Source of the DNA: Paenibacillus harenae
GTDB taxonomy: Bacteria; Bacillota; Bacilli; Paenibacillales; Paenibacillaceae
Direction: 5' to 3'
Length of the DNA stretch: 64,000 nt
Assembly: GCF_030812415.1 (NCBI RefSeq)
Contig: NZ_JAUSST010000003.1
Span: 248,001 to 312,000 of the forward strand
The notes beneath the pieces were generated by a model. That model was not told where the DNA came from and did no database searches. It saw nothing but the letters and a program-made list of their open reading frames with translations. Shown in pieces: positions 9,586 through 17,873 of the stretch. The translations under genes and the position numbers were made by a program. Each line of letters opens with the position of its first letter. The first letter of the stretch is position 1.

Positions 9586-10338
9586 ATGGAATTTACTTTC
9601 ACGGGGAAGGTCGTTCTCATTACGGGAGCAGGCGGCGGAATCGGACGTGTGGTCGCGCTTGCCTATGCGCAGCAAGGCGCCATTGTCGTGATTACGGATA
9701 AGCTGGAAGACAAACTGGAGGAGACGGCAAATCTACTGCGGGAGAAAGGATTCGATTCCCACCGGTATGCAGCGGATATGAGCAAGCCGGAGCAGATTGC
9801 AGCCTTGGTCAAACAGATCGGCGAGCTGTTGGGGACAATCGATATCGTCATCAATAATGCGGGCTTCGGCATATGGAAGCCGCCTTACGATCTGGAACTG
9901 GACGAATGGGACGATGTGATCAACACGAATCTTCGCGGGACGTTCGTATGCGCGAGGGAAGCGGCGAAGCTGATGCGCGTTGGCGGCGGCGGTTCAATCG
10001 TCAATATATCGTCGACGAGAGCGATGATGTCCGAGCCGAACTCGGAGGCTTATGCCGCTTCCAAAGGAGGCATTTTGTCGCTTACCCATGCGCTTGCGGT
10101 ATCGCTTGGTCCTGATCGCATTACGGTGAATGCCATATGCCCCGGTTGGATCGAGAACGGCGATTACAGCCGGCTTCGTCCCGAGGATCATACCCAGCAT
10201 CCGTCGCAGCGTGTAGGACGGCCTAACGATATCGCGCGGGCTTGCCTCTACTTAACGAATCCTCAGAACGATTTCATTACCGGCACAAGCTTAACGATTG
10301 ACGGCGGAATGACGCGGAAAATGATCTATGAGGAATAA
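9586..10338 (+). CDS. short-chain dehydrogenase/reductase, classical SDR
   Basis: 250 residues, the classical SDR length. It has the cofactor glycine motif (TGAGGGIG) at residues 12-19, NNAG near 89-92, the catalytic serine in NISSTRAM near 141 and YAASK near 155-159. The C-terminus (GTSLTIDGG) is typical of FabG- or gluconate-5-dehydrogenase-like enzymes. GAAGGAGG precedes the ATG by about nine bases. It is monocistronic with its own terminator. The substrate cannot be told; an acidic residue after the second strand (TDK) suggests NAD(H) preference. Confidence 0.85.
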   Translation: MEFTFTGKVVLITGAGGGIGRVVALAYAQQGAIVVITDKLEDKLEETANLLREKGFDSHRYAADMSKPEQIAALVKQIGELLGTIDIVINNAGFGIWKPPYDLELDEWDDVINTNLRGTFVCAREAAKLMRVGGGGSIVNISSTRAMMSEPNSEAYAASKGGILSLTHALAVSLGPDRITVNAICPGWIENGDYSRLRPEDHTQHPSQRVGRPNDIARACLYLTNPQNDFITGTSLTIDGGMTRKMIYEE

Positions 10339-10364
10339 GAGAATGCGTAAGCATGGCTAATGGG

Positions 10365-10422
10365 AAGACTAACCGACTGCTAATCCACAAATGGATAGAC
10401 TGACGGTTGGTCTTTTTTTTTT
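10365..10422 (+). terminator. intrinsic terminator after the SDR gene
   Basis: AAGACTAACCG pairs with CGGTTGGTCTT around a long loop and is followed by a run of more than eight T. Confidence 0.8.
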
Positions 10423-10654
10423 GTTTATATACTAAATAGATCATAATATTCATTGCAATAAGACTCGTAGGCTTATATGCGGAACTTACCGCTGTTATAA
10501 GATTGTTGGAAATGAATTATAGATATTTAAATCGTTCCATATAATTTTATACTAAATACAGTATTTAAAATTATAACAATATAAAATAGAATGAAGGAGC
10601 GATAAGGGAAGCGCTTGCAATTCGTGATTTACGAAAAAAGGGAGGCGTCAAGAA
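10423..10654 (+). promoter_or_regulatory. leader and control region of the sugar-binding-protein gene
   Basis: This 230-bp AT-rich stretch has no gene. It holds two copies of TATACTAAAT (10428-10437 and 10548-10557, the second continuing into a near-palindrome with CAGTATTTA). It also has a cre-like catabolite repression site, GGGAAGCGCTTGCA at 10606-10619, with one mismatch to the CcpA consensus. A related leader (AACAATATAAAATA, then GAAGCGCTT, then GGAGGCGTCAA) recurs at 13310-13404, so the two derive from one ancestor. Confidence 0.6.
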
Positions 10655-12040
10655 ATGATGAAAAAGGGTTCGATGAAGCTCGGTTTGGTTCTTATCCTTT
10701 GTATGGGACTACTGTTGTCGGCATGTTCTTCGAATAATAATGGAAGCGGTTCCGACAAAGGGAACAACGGGTCGGGCAACGCGGTAAACGAAGGGAATTC
10801 AGCTGAAACGCCGAAGGAAAACGTAAAGATTTCGTTCATGGGCCATGGCAGCCCGCAGGAGAAAGAAATATTCGCGAAGCTGATCAAGGCTTACGAAACG
10901 AAGTATTCGAACGTAAAGGTGGAATATACGAGCGTCCCGCCGGCGGAGTACAACCAGAAGCTGTCGACGTTGGTCGCATCGGGCAAGACGCCTGACGTGT
11001 TCTACGTATCGGGCCCGCAGTTCTATAAGTTCGCGGAGGCAGGCACGATTCAGAACCTGCAGCCGTTCTTGGAAACGACGGAATTGTTCCAGGAAGGCAA
11101 TGTATGGAAGCAGGCGCTGGACCGCTATCGGTATGACGGCAAGCTGCTTGGACAGGGCGACATCTACGGCCTGCCGAAGGACGTAGGCCCGTGGACGATG
11201 GCGTATAACAAGACGATGTTCGAGGAAGCGGGCGTCGAATTGCCGCCGGCCGAAGTCGGCGGTTGGGATTGGAACGACTGGATCGAAGCGGCGAAGAAGC
11301 TGACGAAGGACGAGAACGGCGACGGCAAAACGGACATCTACGGCGGAGCGAACTTCCCGCTGGAAGGCGCAGTGTGGGCGAGCGGCGGCGATTTCATCGA
11401 CTACGCGACGGGTACGATCAAGATCGATCAGCCGGAATTCTACAACGCGATGCAATGGGTGGCGGACTTGCGACTGAAGCATAACATTACGCCATCGCCT
11501 GAGGACGAGAAAGCGATGAATGCGTATTCGCGCTTCGTGGCGGGCAAGGTGGGCATGTTCCCGATGGGTCCTTGGGATCAGCCGGGCTTCTGGGATTTGC
11601 CTTTCGAGTGGGATATCGCGGCATGGCCGGTGAACCCGGGGACGGGACAGGCGAGCACATGGCTCGGATCGATGGGCTATGCGGTGTCGAGCAAATCGAA
11701 GCATGCGCAGGAAGCGTTCAATCTAGCGGCATACTTGGCGCTAGATGCGGAAGGGCAGAAACAGAACTATGAGCTGGGTCAAGCCGTGCCGAATCTGGTC
11801 GATATGGCGAAGGGCGAATTCCTGGAAATGGACAAAGCGCCGGCGAACCGCCAAGTGTTCCTCGACGTTATCGAGAAGTACGGACATCCGCCGGTCGAAT
11901 TCGGCTCGAAGGATACGAAGTGGATCGATACGATGTGGCAAGAGGCCGGCAAAGTATGGGACGGCAAAATGACGGCCGAGGCATGGGCAAAGGAATTGGC
12001 GCCGAAGCTTCAGGAGCTATACGACAAAGGGAACAAATAA
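10655..12040 (+). CDS. carbohydrate ABC transporter solute-binding lipoprotein
   Basis: 461 residues. A lipoprotein signal ends in LLLSAC (Cys about residue 24), followed by a Ser/Asn/Gly linker of about 30 residues and a family-1 extracellular binding domain (VKISFMGHGSPQEKEIF onward; YGLPKDVGPWTMAYNKTMFEEAG near 170). It is the membrane-anchored sugar receptor of a CUT1 importer and presumably serves the permeases at 13595-15365, although a regulator gene and a relic binding-protein gene intervene. GGGAGG precedes the start. Confidence 0.92.
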   Translation: MMKKGSMKLGLVLILCMGLLLSACSSNNNGSGSDKGNNGSGNAVNEGNSAETPKENVKISFMGHGSPQEKEIFAKLIKAYETKYSNVKVEYTSVPPAEYNQKLSTLVASGKTPDVFYVSGPQFYKFAEAGTIQNLQPFLETTELFQEGNVWKQALDRYRYDGKLLGQGDIYGLPKDVGPWTMAYNKTMFEEAGVELPPAEVGGWDWNDWIEAAKKLTKDENGDGKTDIYGGANFPLEGAVWASGGDFIDYATGTIKIDQPEFYNAMQWVADLRLKHNITPSPEDEKAMNAYSRFVAGKVGMFPMGPWDQPGFWDLPFEWDIAAWPVNPGTGQASTWLGSMGYAVSSKSKHAQEAFNLAAYLALDAEGQKQNYELGQAVPNLVDMAKGEFLEMDKAPANRQVFLDVIEKYGHPPVEFGSKDTKWIDTMWQEAGKVWDGKMTAEAWAKELAPKLQELYDKGNK

Positions 12041-12054
12041 AGTCTTCTAGTGAG

Positions 12055-12098
12055 GAGGCTGCCTACCCGGGAAACATGTCCGAAGGCAGCCTCTTTGT
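12055..12098 (+). terminator. terminator after the binding-protein gene
   Basis: GAGGCTGCCT pairs with AGGCAGCCTC and a short T-rich tail follows. It separates the binding-protein gene from the regulator gene. Confidence 0.75.
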
Positions 12099-12170
12099 TG
12101 CGCATTGATGCTGACAACTGCAAATATATTTAGTATGATGAGTATATTAATATATGATTGGGGCTGCGGC

Positions 12171-13232
12171 ATGAAAAACCATCCATTATACAAGCAGATT
12201 CAAGTCGATATTTTAGGCCAAATAAAAGCAGGAAAGCTGCGGCCGGGAGATCGGGTGCCGTCAGAGAAGGAACTCGCCGAACTATATAGAGTCAGCCAAA
12301 TTACGAGCAAAAACGCATTGATCGGATTAGCGGATGAAGGCGTTCTGGTACGCGTGCAAGGCAAAGGAACGTTCGTCAGACAAGAGGGCGAGTCGGCGCA
12401 GACAATGGAGAACGCGAGTCAGAGAGGAGCAATTGGCCTCATTCTGCCGTGCATGAAGACAAAGGTTGATCAGAAAATATTGGATTCGATCGAGAAATAC
12501 GTAACGGCTAGCGGCTACAGCCTTCACGTGCGAATTACGAGAGAATCGCAAGCCGAGGAAAGCGCGGCAATCGAAGCGATGGTGAATGACGGCGTTCGAG
12601 GGCTCATTATTTTTCCGACCGAGGAGGAGCGCTATAATGAAAGCATATTGCGATTGTCGCTCGATAAATTCCCCCATGTGCTTATCGACCGGTTCTTGAA
12701 GGAAATACGCACCTATAGCGTCAGCTCGGACAATATGACGGGAACGGAGCAGGCGATTTCTTACTTGTTGGACAACGGCCACGAGCATATTGCGCTTATT
12801 ACGCCGGAAATAACGAATACAGCTACCGAGGAGCGAGTTGTCGGTTTCGAGAAAGCCTATATGGCCAGGAAGCTGCCGATAGACAAAGACTTATGGTGCG
12901 TGCTTCGAATAGAGGATATTTCGGGTGGCAACGCACAGACGATCATCGAAGCTTTCCTGAGCGAGCGACCGGCAATTACGGCGGCGTTCGTAGTCAATGT
13001 CGAGTTAACCAATTATGCCTACTATGCTGCGAAACGGATGCGCAAGGCTGTGCCGGACGAGCTTGAGCTTGTCTGCTTCGATCGTCCAGACTTTCAAGAC
13101 GTATCGCATCTTCAGCAAAACGAGGATGAAATGTGCAAGGTAACGGTCGAGCTGCTTCATGCGCAGCTGCAAGGTGAATACGACCCTCGTCGTATCGTCG
13201 TTCCTGTAACCTTCAATAATAAGAGAACCTAA
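12171..13232 (+). CDS. GntR/LacI-type (AraR-like) transcriptional regulator
   Basis: 353 residues from the ATG at 12171. The frame extends to 12105, but the upstream codons are AT-rich promoter and homology starts at MKNHPLYKQI. Residues 1-72 are a GntR winged helix (PSEKELAELYRVSQITSKNAL, VQGKGTFV). Residues 85-350 are a LacI/periplasmic-binding-like sensor domain (GAIGLILP, VLIDRF). This fusion is typical of AraR-type sugar-responsive repressors. ATTTAGTAT in its own promoter (12128) matches motifs upstream of the binding-protein gene and its relic, suggesting autoregulation and local control. Confidence 0.85.
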   Translation: MKNHPLYKQIQVDILGQIKAGKLRPGDRVPSEKELAELYRVSQITSKNALIGLADEGVLVRVQGKGTFVRQEGESAQTMENASQRGAIGLILPCMKTKVDQKILDSIEKYVTASGYSLHVRITRESQAEESAAIEAMVNDGVRGLIIFPTEEERYNESILRLSLDKFPHVLIDRFLKEIRTYSVSSDNMTGTEQAISYLLDNGHEHIALITPEITNTATEERVVGFEKAYMARKLPIDKDLWCVLRIEDISGGNAQTIIEAFLSERPAITAAFVVNVELTNYAYYAAKRMRKAVPDELELVCFDRPDFQDVSHLQQNEDEMCKVTVELLHAQLQGEYDPRRIVVPVTFNNKRT

Positions 13233-13245
13233 ACGAGAAGCATGG

Positions 13246-13293
13246 AAAAAGTACCTTTATGCCGTTCAACAGCGGCTTAGAGGTACTTTTTTT
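13246..13293 (+). terminator. terminator after the regulator gene
   Basis: AAAAAGTACCT pairs with AGGTACTTTTT through an interior CCG/CGG stem, followed by T residues. Confidence 0.8.
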
Positions 13294-13300
13294 ATATTAT

Positions 13301-13404
13301 ATTTAGTATATAAACATATAACAATATAAAATATAATGAATGTAAGGAATGAAGCGCTTACAGGCGATTGCGACGATTCACACATAAGCAAAGGAGGCGT
13401 CAAC
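13301..13404 (+). promoter_or_regulatory. leader of the relic binding-protein gene and permease operon
   Basis: Contains ATTTAGTATA (13301-13310), the sequence AACAATATAAAATATAATGAA, a cre-like GAAGCGCTTACA (13351-13362) and GGAGGCGTCAA. All are shared with the leader at 10548-10654. It probably still drives the downstream permease genes. Confidence 0.6.
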
Positions 13405-13409
13405 TTTTA

Positions 13410-13552
13410 ATGAGAATAAAACGGTTTTTGAAGCTTGGGCCGGTACGTGGCGAGAGGCCGGCAAAGTATGGGACGGCAAAATGACGGCCGAAGCATGGAC
13501 GAAGGAATTGGCGCCGAAGCTTCAGGAGCTTTACGTCATAGGGAATAACTAG
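13410..13552 (+). pseudogene. relic of a second solute-binding-protein gene (internal deletion)
   Basis: The leader and start resemble those of the gene at 10655. About 30 bases after the ATG the sequence jumps to the extreme 3' end of the same gene: 13444-13552 matches 11934-12040 almost base for base (GAGGCCGGCAAAGTATGGGA, ATGACGGCCGA, GAATTGGCGCCGAAGCTTCA). The 5' remnant and the tail are in different frames, so nothing is made beyond about 25 residues. It sits where the binding-protein gene for the permeases at 13595 would be expected. Confidence 0.85.
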
Positions 13553-13594
13553 TTGAACGAATTTACGAATAGCGAGTAGCGAGGATGTGTACGC

Positions 13595-14488
13595 ATGAAA
13601 AAACGTAAACCCGGTTATATCCGCAAAGAATACGCGTGGGCATATTTGTTCGTAGCAGCTCCTGTGCTCGGCTTCCTCATCTTCGGGGTTGCACCGCTGC
13701 TATATTCCGTGTGGCTGAGCTTCACCTCATGGGACTTGGTTACGCCTCCGGAATTTGTCGGCTTGGACAATTACGTCGAGGTGTTCCAGGATGAGAAGGT
13801 CTATAAGTCGCTGTACAATACCGTCTTCATGATGCTTGGCATTCCAATCGGTATGGTATTCGCCTTGATTCTGGCCATCATGATGAATCGGCCGCTTAAA
13901 GGCATATCGTTCTACCGGACGATCTATTATTTGCCGGTCATTTCCCCGATCATTGCCGTATCGCTTCTATGGCAATGGATATTGAACCAGGACTTCGGCT
14001 TGCTGAACCAGACGCTTTGGAATTGGTTCGGCATTCAAGGGCCGAACTGGCTCGGCAATGCGGATTGGATCAAGCCTTCAATGATTTTGATGGGCGTGTG
14101 GGGCGGCGTCGGCGGTACGATGGTGCTTTATCTGGCGGGGCTTCAATCGATCTCTACCTCTTATTACGAGGCGGCGGAAGTGGATGGAGCGAATGCGTTT
14201 CAGAAGCTATGGAAAATCACGATTCCGCTGCTTACGAATATTCACTTCTTCGTGATCGTCATGGGCGTCATAGGCGCGTTCCAGTCATTCAGCCAAATCT
14301 ACGTATTGGCGGGTGACGGCGGTCCGGAATACAGCGCAGCGACAGTCGTTTTCTATATTTTCGAAAATGCGTTCAAGTACTTCAATATGGGCTATGCCAG
14401 CGCGATCGCATGGGTGCTCGGCCTCATTATCTTTATCGTGACGCTCATTCAATTCAAGTTATCGAAAAAATGGGTGTACAACGATTAA
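13595..14488 (+). CDS. sugar ABC transporter permease, MalF/UgpA type
   Basis: 297 residues with six predicted membrane segments, the first at residues 13-35. The EAA loop (EAAEVDGANAFQKLWKITIP) is near residue 196. First intact gene of the operon that continues with the MalG-type permease, a GH43 and a GH2 gene. No ATPase gene is in the window, so a shared MsmX-like ATPase is expected elsewhere. Confidence 0.92.
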   Translation: MKKRKPGYIRKEYAWAYLFVAAPVLGFLIFGVAPLLYSVWLSFTSWDLVTPPEFVGLDNYVEVFQDEKVYKSLYNTVFMMLGIPIGMVFALILAIMMNRPLKGISFYRTIYYLPVISPIIAVSLLWQWILNQDFGLLNQTLWNWFGIQGPNWLGNADWIKPSMILMGVWGGVGGTMVLYLAGLQSISTSYYEAAEVDGANAFQKLWKITIPLLTNIHFFVIVMGVIGAFQSFSQIYVLAGDGGPEYSAATVVFYIFENAFKYFNMGYASAIAWVLGLIIFIVTLIQFKLSKKWVYND

Positions 14489-14528
14489 ATTTTTGCGGTC
14501 ATAGTTAGCGAGGGGAGTTTGATCAGAT

Positions 14529-15365
14529 ATGAAGCAAAAACAATTAACGAACCAATGGGTTAGCCTGCTGCTCGCCATCGGCTCAATCGTCATGCTTGCG
14601 CCGTTCGTGTGGACCGTGTCTACCTCCTTGAAAAATCAGCGTCTCGTATTCGAGATTCCGCCCAAGTGGATTCCGGACCCGGCCACGTTCGACAACTATG
14701 TGACCGCTTGGAACGATTCGCCGCTTCTGAACGGCTTTTTGAACAGTATCATTATCGTCATTTTCGTACTTGGCATTGGGCTATTGACCTCGACGATGGC
14801 TGCGTATGCTTTCGCCAAAATCGACTTCCCGTTCAAGGACGGTCTCTTTCTGGCCTTGCTTGGTACAATGATGATTCCTTATTCCGTAGTCATGATTCCG
14901 CAATTCATCGGCTTCTCGGAAATCGATTGGGTCGATAGTTTGCTGCCGCTCATCGTGCCGGGATTGTTCGGCAATATCGTGGTCGTCTTTTTCCTGCGCC
15001 AGTATTTGGCCGGCGGGCTTCCGACGGAGCTGGTCGAGGCGGCCAAGCTGGACGGGAGCGGCTTCTTCCGGACATTCTGGACGATTGCTTTGCCCGTAGC
15101 GAAGCCTGCAATTGCCGCACAAGCGGCGTTAAGCTTCATGGGCATCTGGAATGATTTCATGGGACCTCTTATTTATTTGCATACGCCCGAGAAGCAGACG
15201 ATTCAAGTTCTCATCGCATCGATGCAATCCCAGTACATGGGCTCGTCCAACTTCCCGGTTATTATGGCAGCATCGATTATTTCGATGATTCCGGTCATAC
15301 TGGTCTTCTTCTTCTGCCAGCGTTATTTCATTGAGTCGCTTGCGATCAGCGGGTTGAAGGGGTAG
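14529..15365 (+). CDS. carbohydrate ABC transporter permease, MalG type
   Basis: 278 residues, about six membrane segments, EAA loop (VEAAKLDGSGFFRTFWTI) near residue 170 and a typical MalG end (CQRYFIESLAISGLKG). AGGGGAG is about 12 bases upstream. Partner of the preceding permease; the GH43 gene starts six bases after its stop. Confidence 0.92.
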   Translation: MKQKQLTNQWVSLLLAIGSIVMLAPFVWTVSTSLKNQRLVFEIPPKWIPDPATFDNYVTAWNDSPLLNGFLNSIIIVIFVLGIGLLTSTMAAYAFAKIDFPFKDGLFLALLGTMMIPYSVVMIPQFIGFSEIDWVDSLLPLIVPGLFGNIVVVFFLRQYLAGGLPTELVEAAKLDGSGFFRTFWTIALPVAKPAIAAQAALSFMGIWNDFMGPLIYLHTPEKQTIQVLIASMQSQYMGSSNFPVIMAASIISMIPVILVFFFCQRYFIESLAISGLKG

Positions 15366-15371
15366 CCTATC

Positions 15372-17837
15372 ATGCGAATTCGGACCAAGCATTTCGGTTG
15401 GAGATTATCGATTAAGGCTGCAATATTCACCGCTACGATCATTCTGGCGCTGGTCGCCTGCCAAGCGGATGAGGTGTCGAAGGTCGAATTGTTGAAGGAG
15501 GATGCAAAAGTGTACACGAATTCATTCAAGCTGGATGGCGAGTGGGAGGATTACGGAATAGGCGATCCTTACATTCTGCGATACAACGGAAGATTCTATT
15601 TATATTGCAGCACCAAGGATTGGCGTCCCGGAATAAAGGCTTGGAGCTCCGATAACCTGGTCGATTGGCAATATGAAGGTCTCGTAACCGAGTCGGAAAT
15701 AACGACCGGCGCGTATGCCCCGGAGGTCGTCTATTGGAACGGCAACTTCTATTTATATACGTCGCCCGCCGGCCAAGGGCATTACGTGCTCCGGAGCGAC
15801 AATCCGACTGGTCCGTTCACCGTCGAAACGGATAATCTGGGTCAAACGATTGACGGCTCGGTATTTATCGACGACGACGGCAAATGGTATTTCACGAATG
15901 CGGGCACGCAAGGCATCGTAGCGCATGAGATGCCGGACCCGTTCACGATCGACATCGGCGTTACGACGAATGCGTTCCTTGGCCATTGGACGGAAGGGTC
16001 GATGATTTGGAAGCGGAACGGCTTGTATTACATGACGTATACGGGCAACCATGTGTTCAGTAACGGCTACCGCGTCAATTACGCGACGTCCAAGATCAGC
16101 CCGTTCGGCGACTATGCGATCCCTTCCAACAATCCGATCATCATTAACACGGAGGAAACTTTCAAGGGTCTTGGACATAGCGCTACGGTGCTGGGACCCG
16201 ATATGGATTCCTACTATGTAACGTATCACAATCTGGTCGGCCATTCCGCCGAGGGCCCGCCCGTTCGCGAACTGAATATCGACCGGCTTGCCTATAACGG
16301 TGACAAGCTTGTCGTGTTAGGGGCAACCCATGACCATGAACAACCTGCGCCGGCCATGCCTGCGCTATATGGTTGGCTAACGGACAACATGCCGGAGGAG
16401 CAGTGGGACTCGGCTGATGCGAATACGATTCTTAGCAAAGCTTCAACCGCAGAAAACTTCATAGCGGAATACAATTTTCGCTTAACGCCTGAAACAGGGC
16501 TAGCCAATAAGAACAGTGCCGATGCCGTATTTGCCTATAAGGATGCGGATAACTACTCGTCTGTTAGATTGCTTCCGACGAACGACACGCTTCAATTGCT
16601 AATCGTTGAAGAAGGCGCGGCGAAGGTAGCGGCTGAGGCGTCATTGCCTGACGATTTCGATTACTCGAAGCTTCATACGATTCGAGTCGAGCAGCGGGAG
16701 GGCAGAGTACTTGTCTTCTTCGATACGATGAAGAAGCTTGAAGCGGAAACTTCCGGCGCAAGAAGCGGAAAGATCGGATATATGTCCTCCGAGGACATGA
16801 AACCTGTCTATGAATATACGGCATTCTCCAACGATTCCGACGGAAGCAGCGATTTCGAGGCTTATAAGCCGCTGCCGGGAGCAATCGAAGCGGTTCATTA
16901 TTTGAAAGGCGAAGATCGCGGATATCATGTCGGGAACAAGTATGCCGCTGCCGAGTACCGGAAGTCTGACGGCGTCCGGATTGGCAAGACCGAGGATGGC
17001 AGCTATTCCGTACGGCTGCAGGATAGCGGAGATTGGCTCAAGTATAAGATAAATACGAAGAAAGATAGTCCCTACGGAATTGCCGTAACGGTGAAGAAGC
17101 CGGATACAGACGCCGTGCTGGAATGGTCCGTTGACGGGGCCAAAGCGGTCAAGACGACGATCGATGCAGATGATGCGGCATTTGGCGAGGGCGCAGCTAC
17201 GCTGCGTATCGGTACGCTTACCATTCCAAAAGGCTTTCACGAGCTTAAAGTGAAGTTGAAGGCGGGCTCGATCGAGCTTGAATCATTCCAGCTGTTCGCA
17301 GCGAAGCGACCAGTGGAAGATGAAGCGTTGGACGGAGATTCGGCGAAATCCCTGTTCGGTATGTTCGGCAGCAGCGAAGGGACTTATACGGGCAGCGGCA
17401 TCGATGACGATATGCTGTTCGCGGGAGACGACGATTGGGATAACTATGCTTTTGAAACGGAGATTCTGTTAAATGATCAATCGGATCGAGGCGGTATTTA
17501 CGTCCGCGCCACGAACGAGTCCTACCATCCCGATCAAGTGAAGGATGCGGCTATGGGCTACTACATTGGCATCTCGTCGTCTATCATCACGCTTAATCGA
17601 ATGAATTACGACTCTTATCCGCTTGCAAGCGAGACGGTATCGCTGGAGGCGGGCCGAAAACATGCCTTCAAGGTAACGGCAGAAGGCGGACGCATTGAAG
17701 TATTCTTGGACGGATCGTCTAAGCCGCTTATCGCTCATACGGATCCGGAGCCGTTCCTTCACGGCAAGATCGGCATTAGATCGGAACATTCGGCGATGTC
17801 ATTCGCTAATATGAGCATTCATCCAATAAAAAAATAA
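15372..17837 (+). CDS. multidomain GH43 lipoprotein with CBM6-like and LamG/DUF1080-like modules
   Basis: 821 residues. The signal peptide ends in a lipobox-like LALVAC (Cys about 30). The GH43 propeller spans about 50-330: GIGDPYILRY (base aspartate), APEVVYWNG, IDGSVFIDDDGKWYF and HWTEGSMIWKRNG (acid glutamate). A beta-sandwich follows (about 345-480), then a CBM6-like module (about 500-640; YHVGNKYAAAEY, DSGDWLKYKI) and a C-terminal LamG/DUF1080-like module (about 665-815; DRGGIYVRATN). It is probably anchored at the cell surface and trims arabinoxylan or arabinan for the transporter encoded just upstream. It is co-transcribed, starting six bases after the permease stop. Confidence 0.85.
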   Translation: MRIRTKHFGWRLSIKAAIFTATIILALVACQADEVSKVELLKEDAKVYTNSFKLDGEWEDYGIGDPYILRYNGRFYLYCSTKDWRPGIKAWSSDNLVDWQYEGLVTESEITTGAYAPEVVYWNGNFYLYTSPAGQGHYVLRSDNPTGPFTVETDNLGQTIDGSVFIDDDGKWYFTNAGTQGIVAHEMPDPFTIDIGVTTNAFLGHWTEGSMIWKRNGLYYMTYTGNHVFSNGYRVNYATSKISPFGDYAIPSNNPIIINTEETFKGLGHSATVLGPDMDSYYVTYHNLVGHSAEGPPVRELNIDRLAYNGDKLVVLGATHDHEQPAPAMPALYGWLTDNMPEEQWDSADANTILSKASTAENFIAEYNFRLTPETGLANKNSADAVFAYKDADNYSSVRLLPTNDTLQLLIVEEGAAKVAAEASLPDDFDYSKLHTIRVEQREGRVLVFFDTMKKLEAETSGARSGKIGYMSSEDMKPVYEYTAFSNDSDGSSDFEAYKPLPGAIEAVHYLKGEDRGYHVGNKYAAAEYRKSDGVRIGKTEDGSYSVRLQDSGDWLKYKINTKKDSPYGIAVTVKKPDTDAVLEWSVDGAKAVKTTIDADDAAFGEGAATLRIGTLTIPKGFHELKVKLKAGSIELESFQLFAAKRPVEDEALDGDSAKSLFGMFGSSEGTYTGSGIDDDMLFAGDDDWDNYAFETEILLNDQSDRGGIYVRATNESYHPDQVKDAAMGYYIGISSSIITLNRMNYDSYPLASETVSLEAGRKHAFKVTAEGGRIEVFLDGSSKPLIAHTDPEPFLHGKIGIRSEHSAMSFANMSIHPIKK

Positions 17838-17873
17838 AGGTAGAGCAAGTAGCACCGGAATTGGAGTGGAAAC

